In this document: positions 37,263-44,552 of the stretch, piece after piece
Layout of the letters: each line of letters opens with the position of its first letter
Position numbering within the stretch: the stretch's first letter is position 1
Assembly (NCBI GenBank): GCA_964463355.1
Contig: CAYXBP010000002.1
Span: 88,267 to 152,266 of the forward strand
DNA length: 64,000 bases
DNA from: Firm-04 sp964463355
GTDB taxonomy: Bacteria; Bacillota; Clostridia; Oscillospirales; Ruminococcaceae
Reading direction: 5' to 3'
Program-made: the position numbers and the translations under genes
Notes under the pieces: generated by a model
Databases searched by the model: none
Told to the model about the DNA's origin: nothing
Seen by the model: the letters and a program-made list of their open reading frames with translations, nothing else

Positions 37263-37447
37263 ATAAACCATTACAGTGTCTGCGCTGCGGTGCCGAAATG
37301 AAACCCTCCCTGCCTGTTCCAAGCGGTACCAAGCAGCCTCTGCTCCGTGAAGCCAATCGCTTGATGACGCAAGCACTGCATATCACTATGTATGAATGCA
37401 CATGCTGCGGCAAGGTGGAGTTTTTTCGGCAAAAAAACCTGCGGTAA
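37259..37447 (+). CDS. Small zinc-ribbon protein
   Basis: 62 residues. The ATG overlaps the gltX stop (ATGA). Two CxxC knuckles, CLRCGAEM and CTCCGKVEFF, about 42 residues apart, form a zinc ribbon. Resembles small nucleic-acid-binding zinc-ribbon proteins of Clostridia that lie behind larger genes. Translation coupling to gltX suggests a cotranscribed accessory; function unknown. The 270 bases after it hold weak hairpins only. Confidence 0.7.
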   Translation: MNKPLQCLRCGAEMKPSLPVPSGTKQPLLREANRLMTQALHITMYECTCCGKVEFFRQKNLR

Positions 37448-37625
37448 CATAAACACAGCCCGTGCAAGATGTGCCGCCAGCCTTCTGACAGGCTTTATGT
37501 GGCGTTATCTTCAGTAAAATGGAAACACCAAAGCAGCCGTCTTGCGTTTTGCAGGATGGCTGTTGCTTTCGATATCCTTGTGTGTCGCTTCCATCTGCCG
37601 CTATGAGAAAATTCTGCAAAAGCCC

Positions 37626-37654
37626 TTGCCAATGCGTCGAAAGTATGTTATAAT
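37626..37654 (+). promoter_or_regulatory. Promoter of the VanY-like lipoprotein gene
   Basis: TTGCCA (37626-37631), 17 bases, TATAAT (37649-37654). Confidence 0.75.
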
Positions 37655-37721
37655 AATAGAATGAACTCGAATCAATGCTTTTCGATGCAAGGAAAGTTGA
37701 AATAATGGATGGAGGTTTACT

Positions 37722-38675
37722 ATGGCTCGCCGTCGTATTTTGTGGGGACGCGTCTTTGCGTCCGCCTGTGTATTGATCGCTCTGGTCTTTCTGCTGGGTG
37801 CCTGTGTCAGTTCCTGCTTCGGAGGAGATGACATCGACAGTTCCGTCCCTGGGCCAATCGTCGTTTCTACCCCCGACAGTTCCCTTACAGACTCTGGTTC
37901 TTCTGCGCAGGATTCTACACCATCTAACCCATCCGGCACCACCCTGAACAACTATACTGAAATTACTGTGGAACCCGCACAAATCTATTCTGGCAATCTG
38001 GTGCTGGTCAACAGCAGCCACGCATCCCATCTCTCAGAGGAGGAATTGGCTCTGGAAGCGGTTGCTTATGTGCAGGGCAAACCTGATTGCTATACGGTTT
38101 CTTACCCTGCAAGAACCCTGCTCAACACCACTGCACTCTCTTCGTTTAACAAGTTGATGGAAGCCTACTTTTCTGCCACTGCCAATAAAGAGATCATGGT
38201 CAATGACGGATATCTGGCAAAAGATGCGCCCAAAAGCACCAAAGAATCAACCACTGGTCTGAGCATTCAGCTGCACCTGAATAAAACAGGTGGCGGCTTC
38301 GGCTATATCACCAATACATCGCCCTATTCGTGGCTTTATGAGCATATGGCAGAGTACGGCTATATTCTACGCTACCCAGAGGGAAAAGAAGAGCTAACTG
38401 GCAGCACCGCCACCGATACTGTCATTCGATATGTAGGTGCGCCTCACGCAAAGTATATCAGTGCGCACAACCTCTGCCTGGAAGAATATCTTGACTTGCT
38501 CAAGGAGCAATACGGATACGGCAAGGGTATGTTGCATTATGAGGGCTACATCATTTACTATGTGCCAGCAAATCTCACTGGAAGCACCACCGTGCCCGTA
38601 CCCACCGCCGCAGACTACACCATCAGCGGCAATAATATCGATGGCTTTATCGTTACCGCGAATGAAAGCGAATGA
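37722..38675 (+). CDS. Degenerate M15B (VanY-like) carboxypeptidase-fold surface protein
   Basis: 317 residues. N-terminal basic stretch and a hydrophobic helix (residues 9-27) ending GACVSSCFGG, either a membrane anchor or a lipobox, then a serine-, threonine- and proline-rich linker to about 75. The rest follows the VanY/D,D-carboxypeptidase layout: SYPARTLLNTTALSSFNKLM, SWLYEHMAEYGYILRYPEGKEELTG and RYVGAPHAKYI. The catalytic residues are gone: the family SxHxxGxAxD motif reads ESTTGLSIQL (His to Ser, Asp to Gln), and ExWHxRYVG reads TDTVIRYVG (no Glu, no His). It is thus a predicted pseudo-enzyme that may still bind peptidoglycan stems. GGAGG precedes the ATG. Confidence 0.8.
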   Translation: MARRRILWGRVFASACVLIALVFLLGACVSSCFGGDDIDSSVPGPIVVSTPDSSLTDSGSSAQDSTPSNPSGTTLNNYTEITVEPAQIYSGNLVLVNSSHASHLSEEELALEAVAYVQGKPDCYTVSYPARTLLNTTALSSFNKLMEAYFSATANKEIMVNDGYLAKDAPKSTKESTTGLSIQLHLNKTGGGFGYITNTSPYSWLYEHMAEYGYILRYPEGKEELTGSTATDTVIRYVGAPHAKYISAHNLCLEEYLDLLKEQYGYGKGMLHYEGYIIYYVPANLTGSTTVPVPTAADYTISGNNIDGFIVTANESE

Positions 38676-38682
38676 TACGCAC

Positions 38683-39249
38683 ATGATACGCAAACATCAT
38701 GCCGAGGGTGATGAAAAAAAAGGATTCCTTTCATGGCTTCGCAAATCGGCACAAAAGCCTGCCGATACTGTCGTATTTCTTCCAAGACTGATCTGTTGTA
38801 TGGAACAGATGCTGTATATCAACTTATCCGATGCCTTTATCTGCCTGCGCAATACCAAAACCGAATGTATCTTCCGCCATAAGCAAAACGGTTTGCGCCT
38901 TTGTGTTTCGGTAATGCAAAGCGATCTGCCCATCCATCGGCTCACTACCGAAGAGATTTGCAATGCACTGGGCAGACGGCTGATTCCTTCCTGCAGAACC
39001 GATGACTGTCATTTGCAGGTTTGCGAGCAGCTGCGTGGATTCGTCAAACACTCCCCTACGCTACAGGTGCATTTCATCATTGGCAGTGGCACTAACGCAG
39101 AGGAACACGCATTATATCTGCTGCAATGGAATCACAAGCTGTATGCAGCAGCCTTTTCAAATATCACCGAGCAAAATGCGCCGCTGATTGCGCCCATTTG
39201 CGCAAGCATTTCCCTGCGGCATCACCACCCCGAACAGGCAAATCCATAA
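38683..39249 (+). CDS. Hypothetical protein
   Basis: 188 residues from ATG at 38683; an ATG at 38662 inside the upstream gene is also possible and neither has a strong ribosome site. Basic N-terminus (FLSWLRKSAQKP), then a mixed alpha/beta body. Features are LYINLSDAFICLRNTKTECIF, a cysteine-rich middle (SCRTDDCHLQVCEQL) and LYLLQWNHKLYAAAFSNIT. It follows the VanY-like gene by seven bases, so it is probably in the same operon. No family recognised. Confidence 0.55.
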   Translation: MIRKHHAEGDEKKGFLSWLRKSAQKPADTVVFLPRLICCMEQMLYINLSDAFICLRNTKTECIFRHKQNGLRLCVSVMQSDLPIHRLTTEEICNALGRRLIPSCRTDDCHLQVCEQLRGFVKHSPTLQVHFIIGSGTNAEEHALYLLQWNHKLYAAAFSNITEQNAPLIAPICASISLRHHHPEQANP

Positions 39250-39290
39250 TAAAGCAACAGTCTGATGCAATAAACAATCATAAGTTTTAC

Positions 39291-39323
39291 GAGGGGAAAG
39301 CGGTATATGTCCGCTTTCCCCTC
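39291..39323 (+). terminator. Hairpin terminator
   Basis: A 13-pair perfect stem GAGGGGAAAGCGG/CCGCTTTCCCCTC with a seven-base loop but a poor T-tail. Confidence 0.6.
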
Positions 39324-39417
39324 TAATTGCAATATATGAAGTGTTCCGCTGCCTTACGGAATCGCCCCACTGTGCGCCACGGGAATGTGCAGTTTCACAA
39401 AGGAGAAATGATCAAAA

Positions 39418-40161
39418 ATGCTGACGCAGAACTTCACCCATAGTGATGCTGCTGCAATCAGAGAAAGAGAAAATGCAATGAATACATGCGAGATTCAACG
39501 AGTACTTTTCAACAATCAAGAAAAACAATATCGTGATTTTCTGGTGAAGCTTCTGCCTACGCTGGATGCACAAACAGTGATCGGTATTAGAACACCGTTT
39601 TTGCGCAGATTCGCCAAAATGCTTTACAAAGAACACGATTTTACTGGTTTTTTGAACGATTTGCCGCATCCGTATTTTGATGAGAACCAACTTCATGCTT
39701 TTTTGATTTGCGAAATGGAGGATTTTGCTCTTTGTATGGATGCCTTGAACCAGTTTCTTCCTTATGTTGATAATTGGGCAACCTGCGACCAGATGTCCCC
39801 AAAGGTTTTCAAAAAGCATAAGGAACGGTTGCTGGAACAGATAAAAGAATGGCTGAATTCCCCTGAAACCTATACGTTGCGGTTTGCGGTGAAAATGCTG
39901 ATGGAGCATTTTCTGAATGAGGACTTTGCGACGGAATACCCAAGAAGGATTGCCAAGATCCGCTCTGAGGAATACTATGTAAACATGATGATCGCTTGGT
40001 ATTTTGCAACGGCACTTGCAAAACAATATGAGGCAATTCTGCCCTTTTTGGAAGAACAGTATCTTGACAAGTGGACGCATAATAAAGCAATTCAAAAAGC
40101 ACTGGAAAGTTATCGTATTTCGGAGGATCAGAAACAGTATTTGCGAACTTTGAAGATTTGA
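39418..40161 (+). CDS. DNA alkylation repair protein (AlkD-like)
   Basis: 247 residues of HEAT-like helices. LPTLDAQTVIGIRTPFLRRFAKML, FLPYVDNWATCDQMSPKVFKK and YTLRFAVKMLMEHFL are typical of the PF08713 family, including the conserved DNWATCD and the aromatic residues that cradle methylated bases. AAAGGAG lies 11 bases before the ATG at 39418; a start at 39478 (MNTCEIQ) is an alternative and would fit homolog lengths. Codon usage is more AT-rich than neighbouring genes, so it may have been acquired. Confidence 0.85.
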   Translation: MLTQNFTHSDAAAIRERENAMNTCEIQRVLFNNQEKQYRDFLVKLLPTLDAQTVIGIRTPFLRRFAKMLYKEHDFTGFLNDLPHPYFDENQLHAFLICEMEDFALCMDALNQFLPYVDNWATCDQMSPKVFKKHKERLLEQIKEWLNSPETYTLRFAVKMLMEHFLNEDFATEYPRRIAKIRSEEYYVNMMIAWYFATALAKQYEAILPFLEEQYLDKWTHNKAIQKALESYRISEDQKQYLRTLKI

Positions 40162-40314
40162 AAATGCATCGCAGATGTACTGGCACGGTTTTTCCAATCG
40201 GCAGCATCACTTTGCATCGACACCTGCCCAGTGCAAGCTGTACTTATCCCCCAGCGTGCGTATCTATTTTTGTTTGACAGTGTCCTTTTGTGTCGAATCG
40301 GCATATGATGTAGC

Positions 40315-40369
40315 AAGGCATCACCTTGCGGCAATACCGCTCAAAGTCCGAACTGCGCGGTGATGCCTT
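40315..40369 (+). ncRNA. Structured leader of the DUF3343-desulfurase operon, unidentified
   Basis: A perfect 11-pair stem AAGGCATCACC (40315-40325) and GGTGATGCCTT (40359-40369) closes a 33-base loop with an inner element GCGG-CAATA-CCGC. It sits 27 bases before the DUF3343 start codon. No matching RNA family comes to mind; it lacks a T-run, so it may act on translation. Confidence 0.45.
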
Positions 40370-40395
40370 ACTTTCCCGAAAGGAGATACACTGCA

Positions 40396-40593
40396 ATGCA
40401 GACAACGATAGAAATTCGCAGTGAAACCAATGCACAGCAGGTCAAGCGACTGCTGCAAAGGCAGCATATTGCCTTTGAAAGCCGCAAACAGACCACATCC
40501 AGCGGCTGCATAACCGTTTTTCGCACGGCTGCCTCGCCCGAAGTGGTACGAGAGCTGCTCCGACAGCACCGTATCCCCTTTGAAATCCTATGA
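40396..40593 (+). CDS. DUF3343 protein (putative Se/S carrier-like)
   Basis: 65 residues from ATG at 40396 (GAAAGGAGA upstream). One ferredoxin-like beta-alpha-beta unit (TIEIRSETNAQQVKRLLQRQHI) with a central SGCITVFR cysteine, the DUF3343 signature. These proteins are thought to accept sulfur or selenium from a desulfurase, which fits the gene that follows: the two overlap by four bases (ATGA). Confidence 0.8.
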   Translation: MQTTIEIRSETNAQQVKRLLQRQHIAFESRKQTTSSGCITVFRTAASPEVVRELLRQHRIPFEIL

Positions 40594-41753
40594 ACGCACA
40601 GCGATGGGACAAAGGGCAGCGGCAGCCTGCCCCAATCTATTTTGATAATGCCGCAACAACGTTTCCAAAGCCCACTTGCGTTCATGAGGCAGTATCGAAT
40701 GCAATGCGATACAGTGGTGGTAATCCAGGGCGTGGAGGGCATATTCTGGCAGAGCGCGCCGGAGATGTGGTTTTCTCTGCCAGAGAAACCATTGCGCGTC
40801 ATTTCGGCACCGAACCACAGCAGATTATCTTTACGGCAAATTGCACCCACGCGCTCAATCTTGCGATATATGGTGCAGTGCGACAAGGCGACCATATTAT
40901 CATCAGCAGCATGGAGCATAATTCCGTGTATCGTCCCGTTGCAGCACTTGCTGATGCAGGTGTCTGCACCTACAGCATCGCAACCGTTGCCCCTGATGCC
41001 GAAACAACCATTGCAAACTTCAAACGATGCCTGCACCCCAACACGCGCATCGTGATTTGTACCCTGGTCAGCAATGTCACAGGGCAAGTTCTCCCTTACC
41101 GCCAAATCGCTGCATTTTGCCACGAAAAAGGGCTGATTTTCATCGCTGACGGCGCACAGGCTTGCGGCGTGCTGCCCATCACTTTGGCTGACGGTATGCA
41201 AATTCTCTGTACGGCAGGGCACAAGGGTTTATACGGCCCGATGGGCACAGGCTTGCTCATCAGTGATGGTACCATCCCTCTTACCCCATTGATGCAGGGC
41301 GGTACGGGTTCATTGTCGGCAAGCATCAAACAACCCGACTTTCTCCCCGATGCACTGGAATCAGGTACAGTGAATGTATGCGGCATAGCAGGGTTGCACG
41401 CTGGTTTGCGATGGGTAGAACAACAAGGCATACAGCAGATCCATGAACGGGAATCTGTACTGTGCCAACAGTTCCTAAAAGGTCTGCGCAACATTCCAAA
41501 TACCGTCATATTTCGCTATAGAGATGCCCGATATGCCCCGGTGGTTTCCTTTGCACCCAAAACAGGCGAATGTTCTGCCCTTGCCACCAGACTGCAACAG
41601 CAAGGATTCTGCCTGCGCAGTGGCTTGCATTGTGCCCCGCTTGCCCACGAAACCATCGGTACAAAAGCACAGGGTACCATACGATTTGCACCATCGGTGT
41701 TCAATACACCGCGTCAAGTCAATGCGCTGCTGCGTGCTATTCAAACCGCATAA
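40590..41753 (+). CDS. Class V aminotransferase / cysteine desulfurase family protein
   Basis: 387 residues, PLP fold type I. IYFDNAATTFPKP at the start, FTANCTHALNLAI, SSMEHNSVYRP, ADGAQACGVLPI, the PLP lysine in TAGHKGLYGPMG, and the C-terminal catalytic-loop cysteine in LRSGLHCAPLAHETIG. This is the EF2568-type desulfurase-like subfamily found with DUF3343. Predicted to release sulfur or selenium from cysteine or selenocysteine. Translationally coupled to the carrier-like gene. Confidence 0.88.
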   Translation: MNAQRWDKGQRQPAPIYFDNAATTFPKPTCVHEAVSNAMRYSGGNPGRGGHILAERAGDVVFSARETIARHFGTEPQQIIFTANCTHALNLAIYGAVRQGDHIIISSMEHNSVYRPVAALADAGVCTYSIATVAPDAETTIANFKRCLHPNTRIVICTLVSNVTGQVLPYRQIAAFCHEKGLIFIADGAQACGVLPITLADGMQILCTAGHKGLYGPMGTGLLISDGTIPLTPLMQGGTGSLSASIKQPDFLPDALESGTVNVCGIAGLHAGLRWVEQQGIQQIHERESVLCQQFLKGLRNIPNTVIFRYRDARYAPVVSFAPKTGECSALATRLQQQGFCLRSGLHCAPLAHETIGTKAQGTIRFAPSVFNTPRQVNALLRAIQTA

Positions 41754-41795
41754 AGTGTACAGTTTGCCCGCGAATCATTGGAGTAATTGGCATAC

Positions 41796-41835
41796 GGAGG
41801 GAAGAACCCCATGGGGGCTTCCCTCTCCTTTTTTT
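41796..41835 (+). terminator. Terminator of the desulfurase gene
   Basis: GGAGGGAAG...CTTCCCTCTCC stem with an inner CCCC-ATG-GGGG, then seven T. Confidence 0.85.
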
Positions 41836-41975
41836 GTGATTTTGACGAATCGCAGATTTTACAAAATTGTGAAGAAATCGTCAGGATTTATTGGCGTTTT
41901 TTGAAAAGTTAGAGTCGTTTGACGGATTTGTGGAAAGGCACAAAAAGAATCCATAAAAGTTGTGCATTTTTAATC

Positions 41976-42004
41976 TTGATTTTTTGTGCGCAATATGGTA
42001 CAAT
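41976..42004 (+). promoter_or_regulatory. Promoter of hydCBA
   Basis: TTGATT (41976-41981), 17 bases, TACAAT (41999-42004). The rest of the 358-base gap before hydC holds the previous terminator, an AT-rich stretch and the leader hairpin listed next. Confidence 0.7.
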
Positions 42005-42015
42005 TGTACAAGCAT

Positions 42016-42066
42016 AGCATCGTTATCGAATGAATGACCTCAGGGCGGCAATGACGATGCTTTTTC
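42016..42066 (+). promoter_or_regulatory. Terminator-like hairpin in the hydCBA leader
   Basis: AGCATCGTTA (42016-42025) pairs with TGACGATGCT (42052-42061), one wobble, and is followed by five T and C. Placed between promoter and start codon it looks like an attenuator or a stabilising 5' structure. Confidence 0.5.
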
Positions 42067-42111
42067 TATGTCGCCTGCTGAAACAATTCTTATAAGGAGG
42101 AAACCTGTTTC

Positions 42112-42609
42112 ATGAGCAAAAAATTCTCTACACTCCCGTTCCAGGGCACCAAGCAGCAGGAGGAGGAGCTCGTTGCCGTGATTGAAGCCACCAAGGGCGA
42201 TTCCGGCGCACTGATGCCGATCATGCAGAAAGCACAGGATATCTACGGCTATCTCCCCATTGAGGTGCAGACCATCATCGCCGAGCATCTGAACATTCCG
42301 CTGGAGAAGGTCTATGGCGTAGCAACCTTCTATGCACAGTTCACGCTTGCCCCCAAGGGTAAGTACCGCATCTCCGTATGCCTGGGTACTGCCTGCTATG
42401 TCAAGGGCGCAGCAGCACTGGTGGATCGTCTGTCGGAGTGTCTGGGCATCGGCGTAGGTGAGATCACCCCCGATGGCAAGTTCTCACTGGATGACTGTCG
42501 CTGCATCGGTGCTTGCGGTCTGGCTCCCGTGCTGACCATCAACGATGATGTTTATGGCAGACTGACAGCGGATGACATTGATTCCATTCTGGCAAAGTAC
42601 GCGGACTGA
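42112..42609 (+). CDS. hydC: Bifurcating [FeFe] hydrogenase subunit, NuoE-like
   Basis: 165 residues. N-terminal helical bundle (ALMPIMQKAQDIYGYLP) and a thioredoxin-like [2Fe-2S] domain with ligands in CLGTACYVKG and CRCIGACGLAP. It corresponds to HydC of Thermotoga-type electron-bifurcating hydrogenases and to NuoE of complex I. AAGGAGGAA precedes the ATG. Gene order hydC-hydB-hydA with short gaps (51 and 14 bases). Confidence 0.92.
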   Translation: MSKKFSTLPFQGTKQQEEELVAVIEATKGDSGALMPIMQKAQDIYGYLPIEVQTIIAEHLNIPLEKVYGVATFYAQFTLAPKGKYRISVCLGTACYVKGAAALVDRLSECLGIGVGEITPDGKFSLDDCRCIGACGLAPVLTINDDVYGRLTADDIDSILAKYAD

Positions 42610-42660
42610 GCAAATCTTGCTGAGGCTGTGTAAAACCAATCCAATCTAGGAGGATATACA

Positions 42661-44538
42661 ATGAAGACTTATGAGGAACTCAAGGCGATCAGAGAGCGTG
42701 CCGAAAAGGAAGTTGCTCTGAGAACCCATGGCGGCGCCTCTTCCCGATACGAAAGACATGTGCTGGTTTGCGGCGGTACCGGTTGTACTTCTTCCGGCTC
42801 CCAAAAGATCATTGCCGAGCTGGAAAAGCAGCTTGCTGCTTTTGATCTCACCGATAAGGTGCAAATCGTAAAGACTGGCTGCTTCGGTCTGTGCGCAAAA
42901 GGCCCGATCATGATCGTTTACCCCGAAGGCTCTTTCTATTCGATGGTCAAGGTAGAAGAAATCGCCAAAATCGTTGAAGAGCACCTGAAGAATGGTAACC
43001 CTGTTAAGGAATTCCTGTATGAGGAAACCTTGCACGGCGACCACATCAAAGCATTGGATGAGACAAACTTCTACGCAAAGCAGCACCGTGTCGCTCTGCG
43101 TAACTGCGGCGTGATCAACCCTGAGTGCATCGAGGAGTACATCGGCAGAGGCGGTTATGAGGCTCTGGCAAAGGTGGTCACCTCCATGACCCCCGAAGAG
43201 GTCATCCAGACCGTTCTGGACAGTGGCCTGCGTGGCAGAGGCGGCGGCGGCTTCCCCACTGGTATGAAATGGAAGCTCGCAAGAAACCTCGTGCCCGATG
43301 CCGATATCAAGTATGTATGCTGTAACGCCGATGAGGGCGACCCAGGCGCATTTATGGATCGTTCCATCCTGGAGGGTGACCCCCATGTTCTGATCGAAGC
43401 AATGGCAATCGCAGCTTTCGCCATTGGCGCAAGTCAGGGCTATGTCTATGTCCGCGCAGAGTACCCTATCGCTGTACAGCGTCTGCGCTTCGCCATCCAG
43501 CAAGCGCGCGAAACTGGTCTGCTGGGCAAGAACATCTTCGGCTCCGACTTCAGCTTTGATATGGATCTGCGTCTGGGCGCAGGTGCGTTTGTCTGCGGTG
43601 AGGAAACTGCACTGATGACCTCTATTGAGGGCAACCGTGGTGAGCCTCGTCCCCGTCCGCCTTTCCCTGCTGAGAAAGGTCTGTACAACAAGCCTACCAT
43701 CCTCAACAACGTGGAAACCTACGCAAACATTCCCCAGATCATCGTGAACGGTGCTGAGTGGTATGCCGCAATGGGTAAGGATAACTCTAAGGGCACGAAG
43801 GTGTTCGCGCTGGGCGGTAAGGTCACCAACACTGGTCTGGTGGAGGTGCCTATGGGCACCACACTCCGTGAGATTATTGAGGAAATCGGTGGCGGTATTC
43901 CCAACGGAAAGAAGTTCAAGGCAGCACAGGCAGGCGGCCCGTCTGGCGGTTGTATCCCCGCACAGCATTACGACGTGAATGTTGACTACGACAGCCTCGC
44001 AAAGATTGGCTGTATGATCGGCTCTGGCGGTCTGATCGTTATGGACGAGGATAACTGCATGGTCGATATCGCAAAATTCTTCCTGGAGTTCACCATGGAT
44101 GAATCCTGCGGTAAGTGCGCACCTTGCCGTATCGGTACTAAGAGAATGTACGAGATTCTGGATAAGATCACAAAGGGTCAGGGCACTCTCGAGGATATCG
44201 ACAAGCTGGAGGAGCTGTGCAACCACGTAAAGGCAAATTCCTTGTGTGGTCTGGGTCAGACTGCCCCCAACCCCGTTCTTTCTACGCTGCGTTTCTTCCG
44301 TGATGAGTATATCGCTCACGTTGTTGAAAAGCGTTGTCCCGCAGGTGTTTGTAAGGATCTGTTGCAGTACACCATTCTTGAAGATAAGTGCAAGGGCTGT
44401 ACCGCTTGTGCAAGAAAGTGCCCCGCAAACGCGATCTCTGGCACCGTGAAGCAGCCGCACACCATTGATCCCGCAAAGTGCATCAAGTGCGGTGCTTGTA
44501 TCGATACCTGTAAGTTCGGCGCAATCATCAAAAAGTAA
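42661..44538 (+). CDS. hydB: Bifurcating [FeFe] hydrogenase flavoprotein subunit, NuoF-like
   Basis: 625 residues. Order: N-terminal thioredoxin-like [2Fe-2S] domain (about 30-120; CGGTGCTSSG and TGCFGLCAKGP), NuoF core with NADH/FMN loops GRGGGGFPTGMKW and GAFVCGEETALMTSIEG, the SLBB domain, a [4Fe-4S] site ESCGKCAPCRIG...SLCGLGQ, and a C-terminal two-cluster ferredoxin (CKGCTACARKCP and CIKCGACIDTCK). Oxidises NADH in concert with ferredoxin and passes electrons to HydA to form H2, or the reverse. A large antisense open frame over this gene is a shadow. Confidence 0.95.
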   Translation: MKTYEELKAIRERAEKEVALRTHGGASSRYERHVLVCGGTGCTSSGSQKIIAELEKQLAAFDLTDKVQIVKTGCFGLCAKGPIMIVYPEGSFYSMVKVEEIAKIVEEHLKNGNPVKEFLYEETLHGDHIKALDETNFYAKQHRVALRNCGVINPECIEEYIGRGGYEALAKVVTSMTPEEVIQTVLDSGLRGRGGGGFPTGMKWKLARNLVPDADIKYVCCNADEGDPGAFMDRSILEGDPHVLIEAMAIAAFAIGASQGYVYVRAEYPIAVQRLRFAIQQARETGLLGKNIFGSDFSFDMDLRLGAGAFVCGEETALMTSIEGNRGEPRPRPPFPAEKGLYNKPTILNNVETYANIPQIIVNGAEWYAAMGKDNSKGTKVFALGGKVTNTGLVEVPMGTTLREIIEEIGGGIPNGKKFKAAQAGGPSGGCIPAQHYDVNVDYDSLAKIGCMIGSGGLIVMDEDNCMVDIAKFFLEFTMDESCGKCAPCRIGTKRMYEILDKITKGQGTLEDIDKLEELCNHVKANSLCGLGQTAPNPVLSTLRFFRDEYIAHVVEKRCPAGVCKDLLQYTILEDKCKGCTACARKCPANAISGTVKQPHTIDPAKCIKCGACIDTCKFGAIIKK

Positions 44539-44552
44539 GGAGGCTTCTCGGC

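Noticed and set aside
41840..42000. Possible Rex redox-repressor site before hydCBA
   Set aside because: TTGTGAA occurs once near 41870, but no matching second half-site is found at the right spacing.
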